The notes under the pieces: model-generated | What the model saw: only the letters and a program-made list of their open reading frames with translations | Told to the model about the DNA's origin: nothing | Database searches by the model: none | Program-made: the position numbers and the translations under genes | In this document: in pieces, positions 29,888-37,370 of the stretch | How positions within the stretch are numbered: position 1 is the first letter of the stretch | Layout: each line of letters opens with the position of its first letter | DNA from: Streptomyces sp. MJM8645 | GTDB taxonomy: Bacteria > Actinomycetota > Actinomycetes > Streptomycetales > Streptomycetaceae | NCBI RefSeq assembly: GCF_001625365.1 | Contig: NZ_LJJF01000001.1 | Location: 2,860,501 to 2,924,500, forward strand | Direction of reading: 5' to 3' | DNA: 64,000 bases

Positions 29888-31044
29888 GCCTGCACCGCGA
29901 TCAGCTGGTGCCGGTCCCGCTCGGCGCGCTCGGCCACCGCCGCGGCCTTGGCGGCGTCGCGCTTGGCGACCTCCTCGCGGACGATCGGGATGACGTGGCG
30001 GCCGAAGTCGATCGCGTCGTCGAGCAGGTGGTAGCCGCGGGCGGAGAGGATGTCCACGCCGAGGTCGTAGTAGTCGAGCAGCGCCTCGGCGACCGTCTCC
30101 GGGGTGCCGACCAGGGCGTTGGAGTTGCCGGCCCCGCCGGTGGCCGCGGCGGTCGGGGTCCACAGCGCGCGGTCGTAGCGCTCGCCGGCCTCGGCGATCT
30201 CGATCAGCCGCTGGGAACCAGTGTTTTCAGGCGCTGTGGCGCCGAGCGGGCGGCCCCGGCGGACGAGATCCCCGGACTCCCGGCGGGCCTTGATCGCGGC
30301 CACCGTCCGGTGCGCCTTCTCCCAGGCCAGTTCCTCGGTCGGCGCGATGATCGGCCGGAACGCCACCTGGATCCGCGGCACGTCGGTGCGCCCGGCGGCC
30401 CGGGCCGCCTCCTTCACCCGCTCGATCTGCTCGGCGGTGCGGGCCAGCGGCTCGCCCCACAGGCAGTAGACGTCCGCCTCGGCGCCGCCGGCCGCGTAGG
30501 CGGCGTCCGAGGAGCCGCCGAAGGAGACCCCGGGGCGCGGCTGCTGGACGGGGAAGACGTCGGAGACGAAGTCGTTGAAGCGGTAGTGGGCGCCCTCGTG
30601 GTCGAAGGGCTCCCGGCTGGTCCACGCCTTCTTGACGATGCCGATGTACTCGCGGGTGCGCTCGTAGCGCTCGTCCTTGGACAGGAAGTCGCCCTCGCGC
30701 TGCTGCTCGTGGTCGCTGCCGCCGGTGATGAAGTGGACGGTCAGCCGCCCGTCGCTGATCTGGTCCAGGGTCGCGAAGGTCTTGGCGGCGAAGGTCGGGT
30801 AGGAGACGTTCGGCCGGTGCGCCAGCAGGATCTGCAGCCGGTCCAGGTGCGAGGCGAGGAAGGCCGCCGCGGCCGCGGGTTCCGGGGAGCCTGCGCCGTA
30901 CGCGAAGAGCACCCGGTCCCAGCCGTGGTCCTCGTGGGCCCGGGCCAGCCTCAGGGTGTAGTCGCGGTCGAAGGCGGCGGTGGAGCGGGGGGTGGTCTCC
31001 GAGCCGTCGCCGGTGGCGGCGATACCGAGGAATTCGACGGGCAT
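29884..31044 (-). CDS. LLM-class flavin-dependent monooxygenase (SsuD-like)
   Basis: A 386-aa luciferase-like TIM-barrel enzyme using reduced FMN. Blocks resembling alkanesulfonate monooxygenase are HEDHGWDRVLFAYG, LLAHRPNVSYPTFAAKTFAT, DQISDGRLTVHFITGGSDHE, REGDFLSKDERYERTREY and GVSFGGSSDAAYAAG. It likely oxidises an organosulfur compound so that sulfite or a thiol is released. ATG 31044 (MPVEFLGIAATGDG) is preceded by GAAAGG at seven bases. It is the first protein-coding gene of the operon after the 25-aa leader peptide. A flavin reductase is not encoded next to it. Confidence 0.9.
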   Translation of the reverse strand: MPVEFLGIAATGDGSETTPRSTAAFDRDYTLRLARAHEDHGWDRVLFAYGAGSPEPAAAAAFLASHLDRLQILLAHRPNVSYPTFAAKTFATLDQISDGRLTVHFITGGSDHEQQREGDFLSKDERYERTREYIGIVKKAWTSREPFDHEGAHYRFNDFVSDVFPVQQPRPGVSFGGSSDAAYAAGGAEADVYCLWGEPLARTAEQIERVKEAARAAGRTDVPRIQVAFRPIIAPTEELAWEKAHRTVAAIKARRESGDLVRRGRPLGATAPENTGSQRLIEIAEAGERYDRALWTPTAAATGGAGNSNALVGTPETVAEALLDYYDLGVDILSARGYHLLDDAIDFGRHVIPIVREEVAKRDAAKAAAVAERAERDRHQLIAVQA

Positions 31045-31350
31045 GGCGGAACCTTTCGGGGTGAGCGGAGTCCGGTGGACTGCGGGTGGGCAGGCCGGAG
31101 CCGGCCGGGGCGGGGCGGCCGTGAACACGGGTGCGCGGCGGCCGCGCCGACGGTGGGGTCGGCGCTCGCGCGGCGGGAGGCAGGCGTGGACGAGGGAGTA
31201 CTGCCGGAGTTCAGTGCGCGGTCGTCGGACGGCAGCGTGCGCCTGGGACGCCGTCAGCTGCGGACGGCTGGTCCCGGCCCGCGGCGGGGCAGACCGAGGG
31301 AGGGGTCCCCGCGGGAGATCAGAGGGCCGGACGGGCGGCCCGCTGCCGGG
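31045..31350 (-). other. Leader region between the leader peptide and the monooxygenase gene
   Basis: About 306 bases without a gene. On the minus strand it holds two hairpins: GGGCCG-N6-CGGCCC (31324-31341) directly after the leader stop, and GCCGTC-N7-GACGGC (31250-31268) extendable with GGGAC/GTCCC flanks. These could be the arms of a translation-controlled attenuator. No U-tract is seen, so Rho-dependent attenuation is equally possible. Confidence 0.45.
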
Positions 31351-31428
31351 TCAGCCGCGACACGCCGCGGACCACACCCGACCGAAGTCGATGTGGTCGC
31401 GGGTGACCAGGGGCTGCTCGGCGTACAT
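31351..31428 (-). CDS. 25-aa putative leader peptide of the sulfur-type operon
   Basis: A short open frame with ATG at 31428 encodes MYAEQP followed by LVTRDHIDFGRVWSAACRG and TGA. The core (TR-H-D--RV-SA-C) resembles the short leader peptides I recall ahead of sulfur-assimilation genes in streptomycetes, which end with a cysteine near the stop. The ATG has no Shine-Dalgarno. TCAACT stands seven bases upstream and TTGACG 18 bases before that, so the mRNA would begin at the ATG. Ribosome stalling at the Cys codon (position 23) under cysteine shortage would be the regulatory event. Confidence 0.65.
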   Translation of the reverse strand: MYAEQPLVTRDHIDFGRVWSAACRG

Positions 31429-31465
31429 GGCCTCAAGTTGAACAGCCTGCCAAGTGGTCCGTCAA
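31429..31465 (-). promoter_or_regulatory. Promoter of the leader peptide/monooxygenase operon
   Basis: The minus strand has TTGACG (complement of 31460-31465), an 18-base spacer, TCAACT (complement of 31436-31441), then TGAGGCC and the leader ATG. Spacing predicts initiation at or next to the A of the ATG. Confidence 0.55.
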
Positions 31466-31549
31466 CCATCCATCATTGCCGCTCTGTTGCGATCTCCTGT
31501 CGCCCTGCGACCGGTCCGCGCCGGGCCCCGGCCAGGGCCCGGACCGCCC

Positions 31550-31580
31550 TTGACAGCCGTCGATCGCGCATGCGTACGAT
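31550..31580 (+). promoter_or_regulatory. Promoter of the divergent permease gene
   Basis: TTGACA (31550-31555) and TACGAT (31575-31580) are separated by 19 bases, with TGCG just before the -10. The permease ATG is ~110 bases downstream. The spacer is two bases long of ideal. Confidence 0.55.
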
Positions 31581-31698
31581 CACGGCGGAGTGCAGTGCAC
31601 AGCGCCGGCCGTGTTGAGGGACACGGGCCGGTGCGACGGCCGTACGTGACCACACCCGTACCTCCCGCCCGCCCGCACCTCCGCCAGGAGCCGCCGCC

Positions 31699-32682
31699 AT
31701 GGCCAGCCCGCAGGACCTCCTCCCCGCCCGCTCCACGCCCACCCCCGCCTCCACCTCAGCCCCCGACCTCCCCGGCCCGCCGCCCGACCCCGGCGCCCGG
31801 ATCGTCGCCCGCCGCCGACCCGGGCAGTGGGTCTGCGCCGGGATCGCGCTGCTGCTGACCGCGATGGCCGTCAACTCCGTGGTGCGCAACAAGGCCTTCC
31901 AGTGGGACGTGGTCGCCGGCTGGTTCACCGCCGGGTCGGTGCTCAACGGCCTCACCCTGACCCTCTGGCTCACCGCCGTCACCCTCGCCCTCGGCTTCGT
32001 CCTCGGCACCGGCCTCGCCGTCATGCGGATGTCCGGCAACCCGGTGCTGCGCACCCTGAGTTGGGGCTACATCTGGATCTTCCGCTCCACCCCGCCGCTG
32101 GTGCAGCTGCTGTTCTTCTTCAACATCGGCGCGCTCTACCCGACCCTCGGCCTCGGCATCCCGTTCGGCCCCGAGTTCGTCACCGTCAAGACCGTCAACC
32201 TGATCGGCCCCACCCTCACCGCCGTCATCGGCCTCACCCTGCTGGAGACCGCGTACGCCGCCGAGGTGATCCGCGGCGGCATCCTGTCCGTCGACCGCGG
32301 CCAGCTGGAGGCCGCCTCGGCGCTCGGCCTCGGCCGGTGGCGGGTGCTGCGCCGGATCGTCGTCCCGCAGGCGATGCGCTCGATCGTGCCGACCGCCGGG
32401 AACATGCTGATCAGCGCACTCAAGGGCACCAGCATCGTCAGCGTGCTGGCCGTCTCCGACCTGCTCTACTCGGTACAGCTGGTCTACCTGCAGTCGTACC
32501 GGGTCATCCCGATGCTGGTGGTCGCCACCATCTGGTACCTGGTGGTCACCACCCTGCTGTCCGTCGGCCAGTACTACGTCGAGCGCCACTACGCCAAGGG
32601 CGCCACCCGGGACGGCCTGCCGCCCACCCCGCTCCAGCGGACCCGGGCCGCCCTGCGACGGCTGCGCGAGGTGGCGGCATGA
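31699..32682 (+). CDS. Amino-acid-type ABC transporter permease (second of the cluster)
   Basis: A 327-aa HisM-type permease homologous to the one at 27300. The EAA-loop region is EAASALGLGRWRVLRRIVVP (about residues 206-225) and the tail is VGQYYVERHYAKGA. There are around five TM helices after a Pro/Thr-rich N-terminus. ATG 31699 is preceded by AGGAG at eight bases. No ATPase or SBP follows on this strand. With the divergent operon it would complete a two-permease, two-SBP, one-ATPase transporter, the composition of the Bacillus TcyJKLMN system. The stop overlaps the ATG of a 26-codon mini-ORF. Confidence 0.9.
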   Translation: MASPQDLLPARSTPTPASTSAPDLPGPPPDPGARIVARRRPGQWVCAGIALLLTAMAVNSVVRNKAFQWDVVAGWFTAGSVLNGLTLTLWLTAVTLALGFVLGTGLAVMRMSGNPVLRTLSWGYIWIFRSTPPLVQLLFFFNIGALYPTLGLGIPFGPEFVTVKTVNLIGPTLTAVIGLTLLETAYAAEVIRGGILSVDRGQLEAASALGLGRWRVLRRIVVPQAMRSIVPTAGNMLISALKGTSIVSVLAVSDLLYSVQLVYLQSYRVIPMLVVATIWYLVVTTLLSVGQYYVERHYAKGATRDGLPPTPLQRTRAALRRLREVAA

Positions 32683-32759
32683 GCGAGCGGAGCGAGCGAA
32701 TCATCGAGAGGTGCGTGTTGCGCGAAGCGCCTGCCGAGCGAAGCGAGGTGGCCGCATGA
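32679..32759 (+). CDS. 26-aa mini-ORF bridging permease and flavoprotein genes
   Basis: ATG at 32679 overlaps the permease stop (ATGA) and its own TGA (32757-32759) overlaps the flavoprotein ATG at 32756 (ATGA). It encodes MSERSERIIERC and then VLREAPAERSEVAA. The DNA contains GAGCGAGCGGAGCGAGCG and later GAGCGAAGCGAGG, a composition I associate with dispersed intergenic repeats of actinomycetes. It may be a repeat that inserted without breaking translational coupling, rather than a functional peptide. Confidence 0.55.
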   Translation: MSERSERIIERCVLREAPAERSEVAA

Positions 32760-34807
32760 GTGTCCTGGTGATCGTCGGCGCGGGCCCGCGGGGCACCGGG
32801 CTGCTGGAGCGGATCGCCGCCAACGCGGCCGAACTCCTGCCCGCCGAACGCCCGTTGCACGTCCACCTGGTCGACCCGCACCCGCCCGGCGCGGGCCGGA
32901 TCTGGCGCCACGAGCAGTCCCCGCTGCTGCGGATGAACTCGATGGCCGAGGACGTCACCATGTTCACCGACGAGCGCTCGACCATCGACGGGCCGGTCCG
33001 CCCGGGCCCTTCGCTGGCCCAATGGGCGCTCCGGCGGCGGGAGTTCGCGCCCTACCGGGAGGTCGCCGACCCGGCCGTCCGGGCCGAACTGGACACCCTC
33101 GCGCCCACCGACTTCCCCACCCGCCGGGCCCAGAGCGCCTACCTGGACTGGGCGTTCCGCCGCGCCGTCGCCGACCTGCCGCCGCACGTCACGGTCACCG
33201 TGCACCGGGACACCGTCCGGCGGATCGACGGCCCGCCCGACGGCCCGCAGACCGTCCACCTCACCGGCCGGACGCTCACCGCCGACCACGTCGCCCTCAC
33301 CCTCGGCCACCTCGACTCCACCCCGCACCCCCGGTACGCCGCCGACGCCGGCTTCGCCGCCCGGCACGGCCGCTTCCACCTCCCGCCCGCCTACTCCGCC
33401 GACGCCGACCTGGACGGCATCGCCCCCGGCGAGCACGTCGTGCTGCGCGGCCTCGGCCTGGCCTCCGTCGACCTGGTCGCCCTGCTCACCGAAGGGCGCG
33501 GCGGCCGCTTCGAGCCCACCGGGGACGGGCTGCGCTACCGCCCGTCCGGCCGCGAACCGGTGCTGCACCTCGGCTCCCGGCGCGGCGTCCCGTACCACTC
33601 CAAGACCGACTACCGACTCCAGGGGCCGCCCGCCCCGCTCCCCCGGTACTTCGACGCGGCCGCCGTGGACGCCGTCCTCGCGACCGACGGGCCGCTCGAA
33701 CTCCGGCGCGACTTCTGGCCGTTGATGGCCAAGGAGACCGCCTTCGGGCACTACCACGAGCTGTTCCACGCCCACCCCGAGCGCACCGCGCTGCCCTGGC
33801 CGGAGTTCCTGGCCCGGTTCGACCGGCACGACTGGTACTCCCCCGACCTGGCCGCCCTGGTCGCCGAGGCGGTACCCGACCCGGCCGACCGGATCGACTT
33901 CGAACGGCTCGACCACCCGCTGGCCGGCCTCGAACTCGGCTCCGCCGAGGAGCTCCAGCAGCACCTGCGCGCCTACGTCACCGCCGACGCCGACCGCCGC
34001 GCCGACCCCGCGCACAGCGCCGACCTCGGCGCCTTCCTCGCCCTGCTCTCGCTGTTCGGCCAGCTCCCGCGCATCCTCGCGACCGGCCGGCTCACCGCCC
34101 GCTCGGTCGCCGAAGAGGTGGACGGGTGGTTCTTCGGCTACTTCAGCTACCTCGCCTCCGGCCCGCCCGGCTTCCGGCTGCGCCAGCTGCTCGCCCTGTC
34201 CGAGGCCGGGATCGTGCGCTTCCTGGGCGCGGGCGTCCGGGTCGAACGGGACGAGGCCACCGGCACCTGGCGGGCCGGCGGCGACACCGTGCCGGGCCAC
34301 CGCATCGCCGCCACCGCCCTGGTCGAGGCGTACCTGCCCAAGCACCAGCTGACCCGCACCCTCGACCCGGTGCTGCGCGAACTGCACCGCGCCGGGCGGC
34401 TCGTGGAGGAGGTGGTCGCCGACGAGGAGTACACCCACCGCTCCGGCCTGGTCACCATCGCCCCCGGCGACAGCCGACTGCTCGACCCGGCCCTGGGCGG
34501 CGCCCCGCACCCGCGGCGCACCGCACTCGGCCCGCACACCAGCCTGCGCGCCGCCGCCGCCTTCGCCCGGCCCCGCACCGACTCCCCGGGATTCCGGCAG
34601 AACGACGCCGCCGCCCGCGCGCTGCTGCGGGCGCTGGCCGCGCTCCCGGCCGCCGCCCCGGCGCCCGTCGTCGATCCCCCGCCCGCCCGCCGCCGCCAAG
34701 GCACCCGCCTCGCCGCGCGGTCGGCGGTCGCCGCCCCTGCTCCGCTGTGCGGTCAGCGCACCCCGCCACCGCCGCGCCCGCCCTCCGGCCGGACGAGGGG
34801 GGCCTGA
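32756..34807 (+). CDS. FAD/NAD(P)-binding protein of the sulfur-type cluster
   Basis: A 683-aa protein. The N-terminal Rossmann motif LVIVGAGPRGTGLLERIA binds FAD. SPLLRMNSMAEDVTMF and DFPTRRAQSAYLDWAFR follow the pattern of the NAD_binding_9 group. A second dinucleotide fold is suggested around HVVLRGLGLASVDLVALL. The last ~55 residues are Pro/Ala/Arg-rich low complexity, unlike the body, and may be read-through of a lost stop. ATG 32756 (MSVLVIVGAG) overlaps the mini-ORF stop. Relatives commonly sit beside amino-acid ABC transporters; their reaction is unknown to me. Confidence 0.8.
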   Translation: MSVLVIVGAGPRGTGLLERIAANAAELLPAERPLHVHLVDPHPPGAGRIWRHEQSPLLRMNSMAEDVTMFTDERSTIDGPVRPGPSLAQWALRRREFAPYREVADPAVRAELDTLAPTDFPTRRAQSAYLDWAFRRAVADLPPHVTVTVHRDTVRRIDGPPDGPQTVHLTGRTLTADHVALTLGHLDSTPHPRYAADAGFAARHGRFHLPPAYSADADLDGIAPGEHVVLRGLGLASVDLVALLTEGRGGRFEPTGDGLRYRPSGREPVLHLGSRRGVPYHSKTDYRLQGPPAPLPRYFDAAAVDAVLATDGPLELRRDFWPLMAKETAFGHYHELFHAHPERTALPWPEFLARFDRHDWYSPDLAALVAEAVPDPADRIDFERLDHPLAGLELGSAEELQQHLRAYVTADADRRADPAHSADLGAFLALLSLFGQLPRILATGRLTARSVAEEVDGWFFGYFSYLASGPPGFRLRQLLALSEAGIVRFLGAGVRVERDEATGTWRAGGDTVPGHRIAATALVEAYLPKHQLTRTLDPVLRELHRAGRLVEEVVADEEYTHRSGLVTIAPGDSRLLDPALGGAPHPRRTALGPHTSLRAAAAFARPRTDSPGFRQNDAAARALLRALAALPAAAPAPVVDPPPARRRQGTRLAARSAVAAPAPLCGQRTPPPPRPPSGRTRGA

Positions 34808-34810
34808 CGG

Positions 34811-34849
34811 CGGGCCCCGGGAGCGGCCCGGTCGCAGGTTCGGGGCCCG
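34811..34849 (+). terminator. Terminator of the permease-flavoprotein operon
   Basis: CGGGCCCCG (34811-34819) pairs with CGGGGCCCG (34841-34849), four bases beyond the stop codon. Confidence 0.6.
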
Positions 34850-34994
34850 AAGACCCGTTCGACCCCCCTCCCCCCGTCCGTACCCGGATGGAAGGATGGG
34901 CCCTCAGCCCCCGCGCCGAAGCGGCGGGCCCGGCGGACCCGGTGTCACCCCGGTGTCACGGCCGCCGGACGAGCAGAGCCGAGGAGAAGCGGTC

Positions 34995-37280
34995 ATGGCC
35001 AAGCAGGCCCCGCAGAGCGACCCGGCGCAGGACGCCCCCGAGGTGTCCGCGCCCCAGCACGCGGCGGCCGGGCTGCCCGCGGTCGGCCACAGCCTGCGGA
35101 TGGCCGCCGAGCAGATGGGCCCCCTGCGCACCCTCGCCACGCTGCGCAAGGTCAACCAGCCGGACGGCTTCGACTGCCCCGGCTGCGCCTGGCCGGAGCC
35201 GGGCAAGACGCACACGGCGGAGTTCTGCGAGAACGGCGCCAAGGCCGTCGCCGAGGAGGCCACCGAGCGCCGGATCCGCGCCGAGTTCTTCGCCGCCCAC
35301 CCGGTCGCCGAGCTGGCCGAGCGCTCCGGCTACTGGCTGGGCCAGCAGGGCCGCCTCACCCAGCCGATGCTGCTCGACGAGGGCGCCACCCACTACACGC
35401 CGGTCTCCTGGGACGACGCCTTCGCGCTGATCGCCGAGGAGCTGCGCGCCCTGGACACCCCGGACGGCGCCGCCTTCTACACCTCCGGGCGGACCAGCAA
35501 CGAGGCCGCCTTCGCGTACCAGCTGTTCGCCCGCCGGCTGGGCACCAACAACCTGCCGGACTGCTCCAACATGTGCCACGAGTCGTCCGGTTCGGCGCTC
35601 ACCGAGACGCTCGGCGTCGGCAAGGGCAGCGTCAGCCTCAAGGACCTCTACCAGGCCGACCTGATCATCGTGGCCGGCCAGAACCCGGGCACCAACCACC
35701 CCCGGATGCTCTCCGCGCTGGAGCGCGCCAAGCGGGCCGGCGCCACCATCGTGAGCGTGAACCCGCTGCCGGAGGCCGGCCTGGAGCGCTTCAAGAACCC
35801 GCAGCACGCGCGCGGCCTGGTCGGCCACGGCACCAAGCTGACCGACCTGTTCCTGCAGATCCGCCTCGGCGGGGACCTGGCGCTGTTCCGCGCGCTCAAC
35901 CGGATGATCCTGGAGCAGGACGGCGTCGACCGCGCCTTCGTCACCGAACACTGCCACGGCTTCGAGGAGTTCGAGGCGCAGGCGGGCGCGACCGACCGCG
36001 CCGAGGTGCTCGCCGCGACCGGCCTGCCGTGGGAGCAGATCGAGGAGCTCGGCCGGCTGGTGCTGGGCTCCCGGAAGATCATCGTCTGCTGGGCGATGGG
36101 CCTCACCCAGCACAAGCACGCCGTCCCGACCATCCGCGAGGTGGTCAACTTCCTGCTGCTGCGCGGCAACGTCGGCCGCCCGGGCGCCGGGGTCTGTCCG
36201 GTGCGCGGGCACAGCAACGTCCAGGGCGACCGGACGATGGGCATCTTCGAGCGGCCCTCGACGGCCTTCCTGGACGCGCTCGGCAAGGAGTTCGGCTTCG
36301 AGCCGCCGCGCGCGCACGGCCTCGACTCGGTGGACACCATCCGGGCGATGCGCGACGGCCGGGTCGGGGTGTTCTTCGCGATGGGCGGCAACTTCGTCGC
36401 GGCCACCCCGGACACCGACGTCACCGAGGCGGCGATGCGCCGCTGCCGGCTGACCGTGCACGTCTCCACCAAGCTCAACCGCTCGCACGTGGTCACCGGC
36501 GCCCGCGCACTGATCCTGCCCACCCTGGGCCGCACCGACCGGGACGTCAGCGGCGCCGGTGCCCAGTTCGTCAGCGTCGAGGACTCGATGGGCCAGGTGC
36601 ACTCCTCGCGCGGCGGCCTGCGCCCGCCCGCCCCGGGCCTGCTCTCCGAGACCGCGATCGTCTGCCGGCTGGCCCGCAGCGTCCTCGGCCCCGGGGACAC
36701 CGTGCCGTGGGAGGACTTCGCCGCCGACTACGACACCCTGCGGGACCGGATCGCCCGGGTCGTCCCCGGCTTCGAGGACTACAACGAGAAGGTCCGCCGC
36801 CCCGGCGGCTTCACCCTGCCGCACGGCCCGCGCGACTCCCGGACCTTCCCCACCGCGACCGGGAAGGCCAACTTCACCGTCAACCCGCTCACCGCCCCCG
36901 AGGTCCCGCCGGGCCGCCTGCTGTTGCAGACGCTGCGCTCGCACGACCAGTACAACACCACCATCTACGGCCTGGACGACCGCTACCGGGGCATCAAGGG
37001 CGGCCGCCGGGTGGTCCTGGTCAACCCGGCCGACGCCGCCGAACTGGACCTGGCCGAGGGCGCCTTCGTCGACCTGGTGAGCGAGTGGCGGGACGGCGTC
37101 GAGCGGCGCGCCCCGCACTTCCGGGTGGTCCACTACCCGGTGGCCCGCGGCGGCGCGGCGGCCTACTACCCGGAGACCAACGTGCTCGTCCCGCTGGACT
37201 CCACCGCCGACATCAGCAACACGCCGACCTCCAAGGCCGTGGTCGTCCGCTTCGAGCCGGACACCGGCGCCCCGGCGTGA
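34995..37280 (+). CDS. FdhF/YdeP-type molybdopterin oxidoreductase
   Basis: A 761-aa molybdopterin-guanine-dinucleotide enzyme related to formate dehydrogenase alpha chains and E. coli YdeP. Blocks include GFDCPGCAWPEPGKTHTAEF near the N-terminus, SGRTSNEAAFAYQLFARRLG, DCSNMCHESSGSALTETLG, GQNPGTNHPRML and a C-terminal MopB-binding RSHDQYNTTIYGLDDRYRG. Classical FdhF has a Cys-X2-Cys-X3-Cys [4Fe-4S] motif and catalytic (seleno)Cys; here only DCPGC remains near the N-terminus, as in YdeP. ATG 34995 follows GGAGAAG. Substrate is unknown; YdeP is linked to acid resistance. It is transcribed alone, flanked by hairpins. Confidence 0.88.
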   Translation: MAKQAPQSDPAQDAPEVSAPQHAAAGLPAVGHSLRMAAEQMGPLRTLATLRKVNQPDGFDCPGCAWPEPGKTHTAEFCENGAKAVAEEATERRIRAEFFAAHPVAELAERSGYWLGQQGRLTQPMLLDEGATHYTPVSWDDAFALIAEELRALDTPDGAAFYTSGRTSNEAAFAYQLFARRLGTNNLPDCSNMCHESSGSALTETLGVGKGSVSLKDLYQADLIIVAGQNPGTNHPRMLSALERAKRAGATIVSVNPLPEAGLERFKNPQHARGLVGHGTKLTDLFLQIRLGGDLALFRALNRMILEQDGVDRAFVTEHCHGFEEFEAQAGATDRAEVLAATGLPWEQIEELGRLVLGSRKIIVCWAMGLTQHKHAVPTIREVVNFLLLRGNVGRPGAGVCPVRGHSNVQGDRTMGIFERPSTAFLDALGKEFGFEPPRAHGLDSVDTIRAMRDGRVGVFFAMGGNFVAATPDTDVTEAAMRRCRLTVHVSTKLNRSHVVTGARALILPTLGRTDRDVSGAGAQFVSVEDSMGQVHSSRGGLRPPAPGLLSETAIVCRLARSVLGPGDTVPWEDFAADYDTLRDRIARVVPGFEDYNEKVRRPGGFTLPHGPRDSRTFPTATGKANFTVNPLTAPEVPPGRLLLQTLRSHDQYNTTIYGLDDRYRGIKGGRRVVLVNPADAAELDLAEGAFVDLVSEWRDGVERRAPHFRVVHYPVARGGAAAYYPETNVLVPLDSTADISNTPTSKAVVVRFEPDTGAPA

Positions 37281-37287
37281 CGCACGC

Positions 37288-37325
37288 GAAGGCCGCCCGG
37301 TGTCCGTGGACGCCGGGCGGCCTTC
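37288..37325 (+). terminator. Terminator of the FdhF/YdeP gene
   Basis: GAAGGCCGCCCGG (37288-37300) pairs perfectly with 37313-37325, directly after the stop. Confidence 0.8.
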
Positions 37326-37335
37326 GTCATGGCTC

Positions 37336-37370
37336 AGGCCCTGTCCGGCCGATCTTGCCGGACAGGGCCT
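37336..37370 (-). terminator. Terminator of the NlpC/P60 gene
   Basis: AGGCCCTGTCCGGC (37336-37349) pairs with 37357-37370 (loop seven). The right arm overlaps the minus-strand TAG stop. With the preceding hairpin it insulates two convergent genes. Confidence 0.8.

Noticed and set aside
31254..31653. Two longer minus-strand frames (71 and 63 codons) in the divergent sulfur-cluster gap
   Set aside because: They lack ribosome-binding sites and actinomycete codon bias. The 25-codon frame at 31351-31428 fits the promoter and family pattern better.
34147..34704. Minus-strand frames opposite the FAD/NAD(P)-binding protein gene
   Set aside because: Antisense shadows with Arg/Ser-rich low-complexity translation and no motif; the plus frame has the Rossmann motif.
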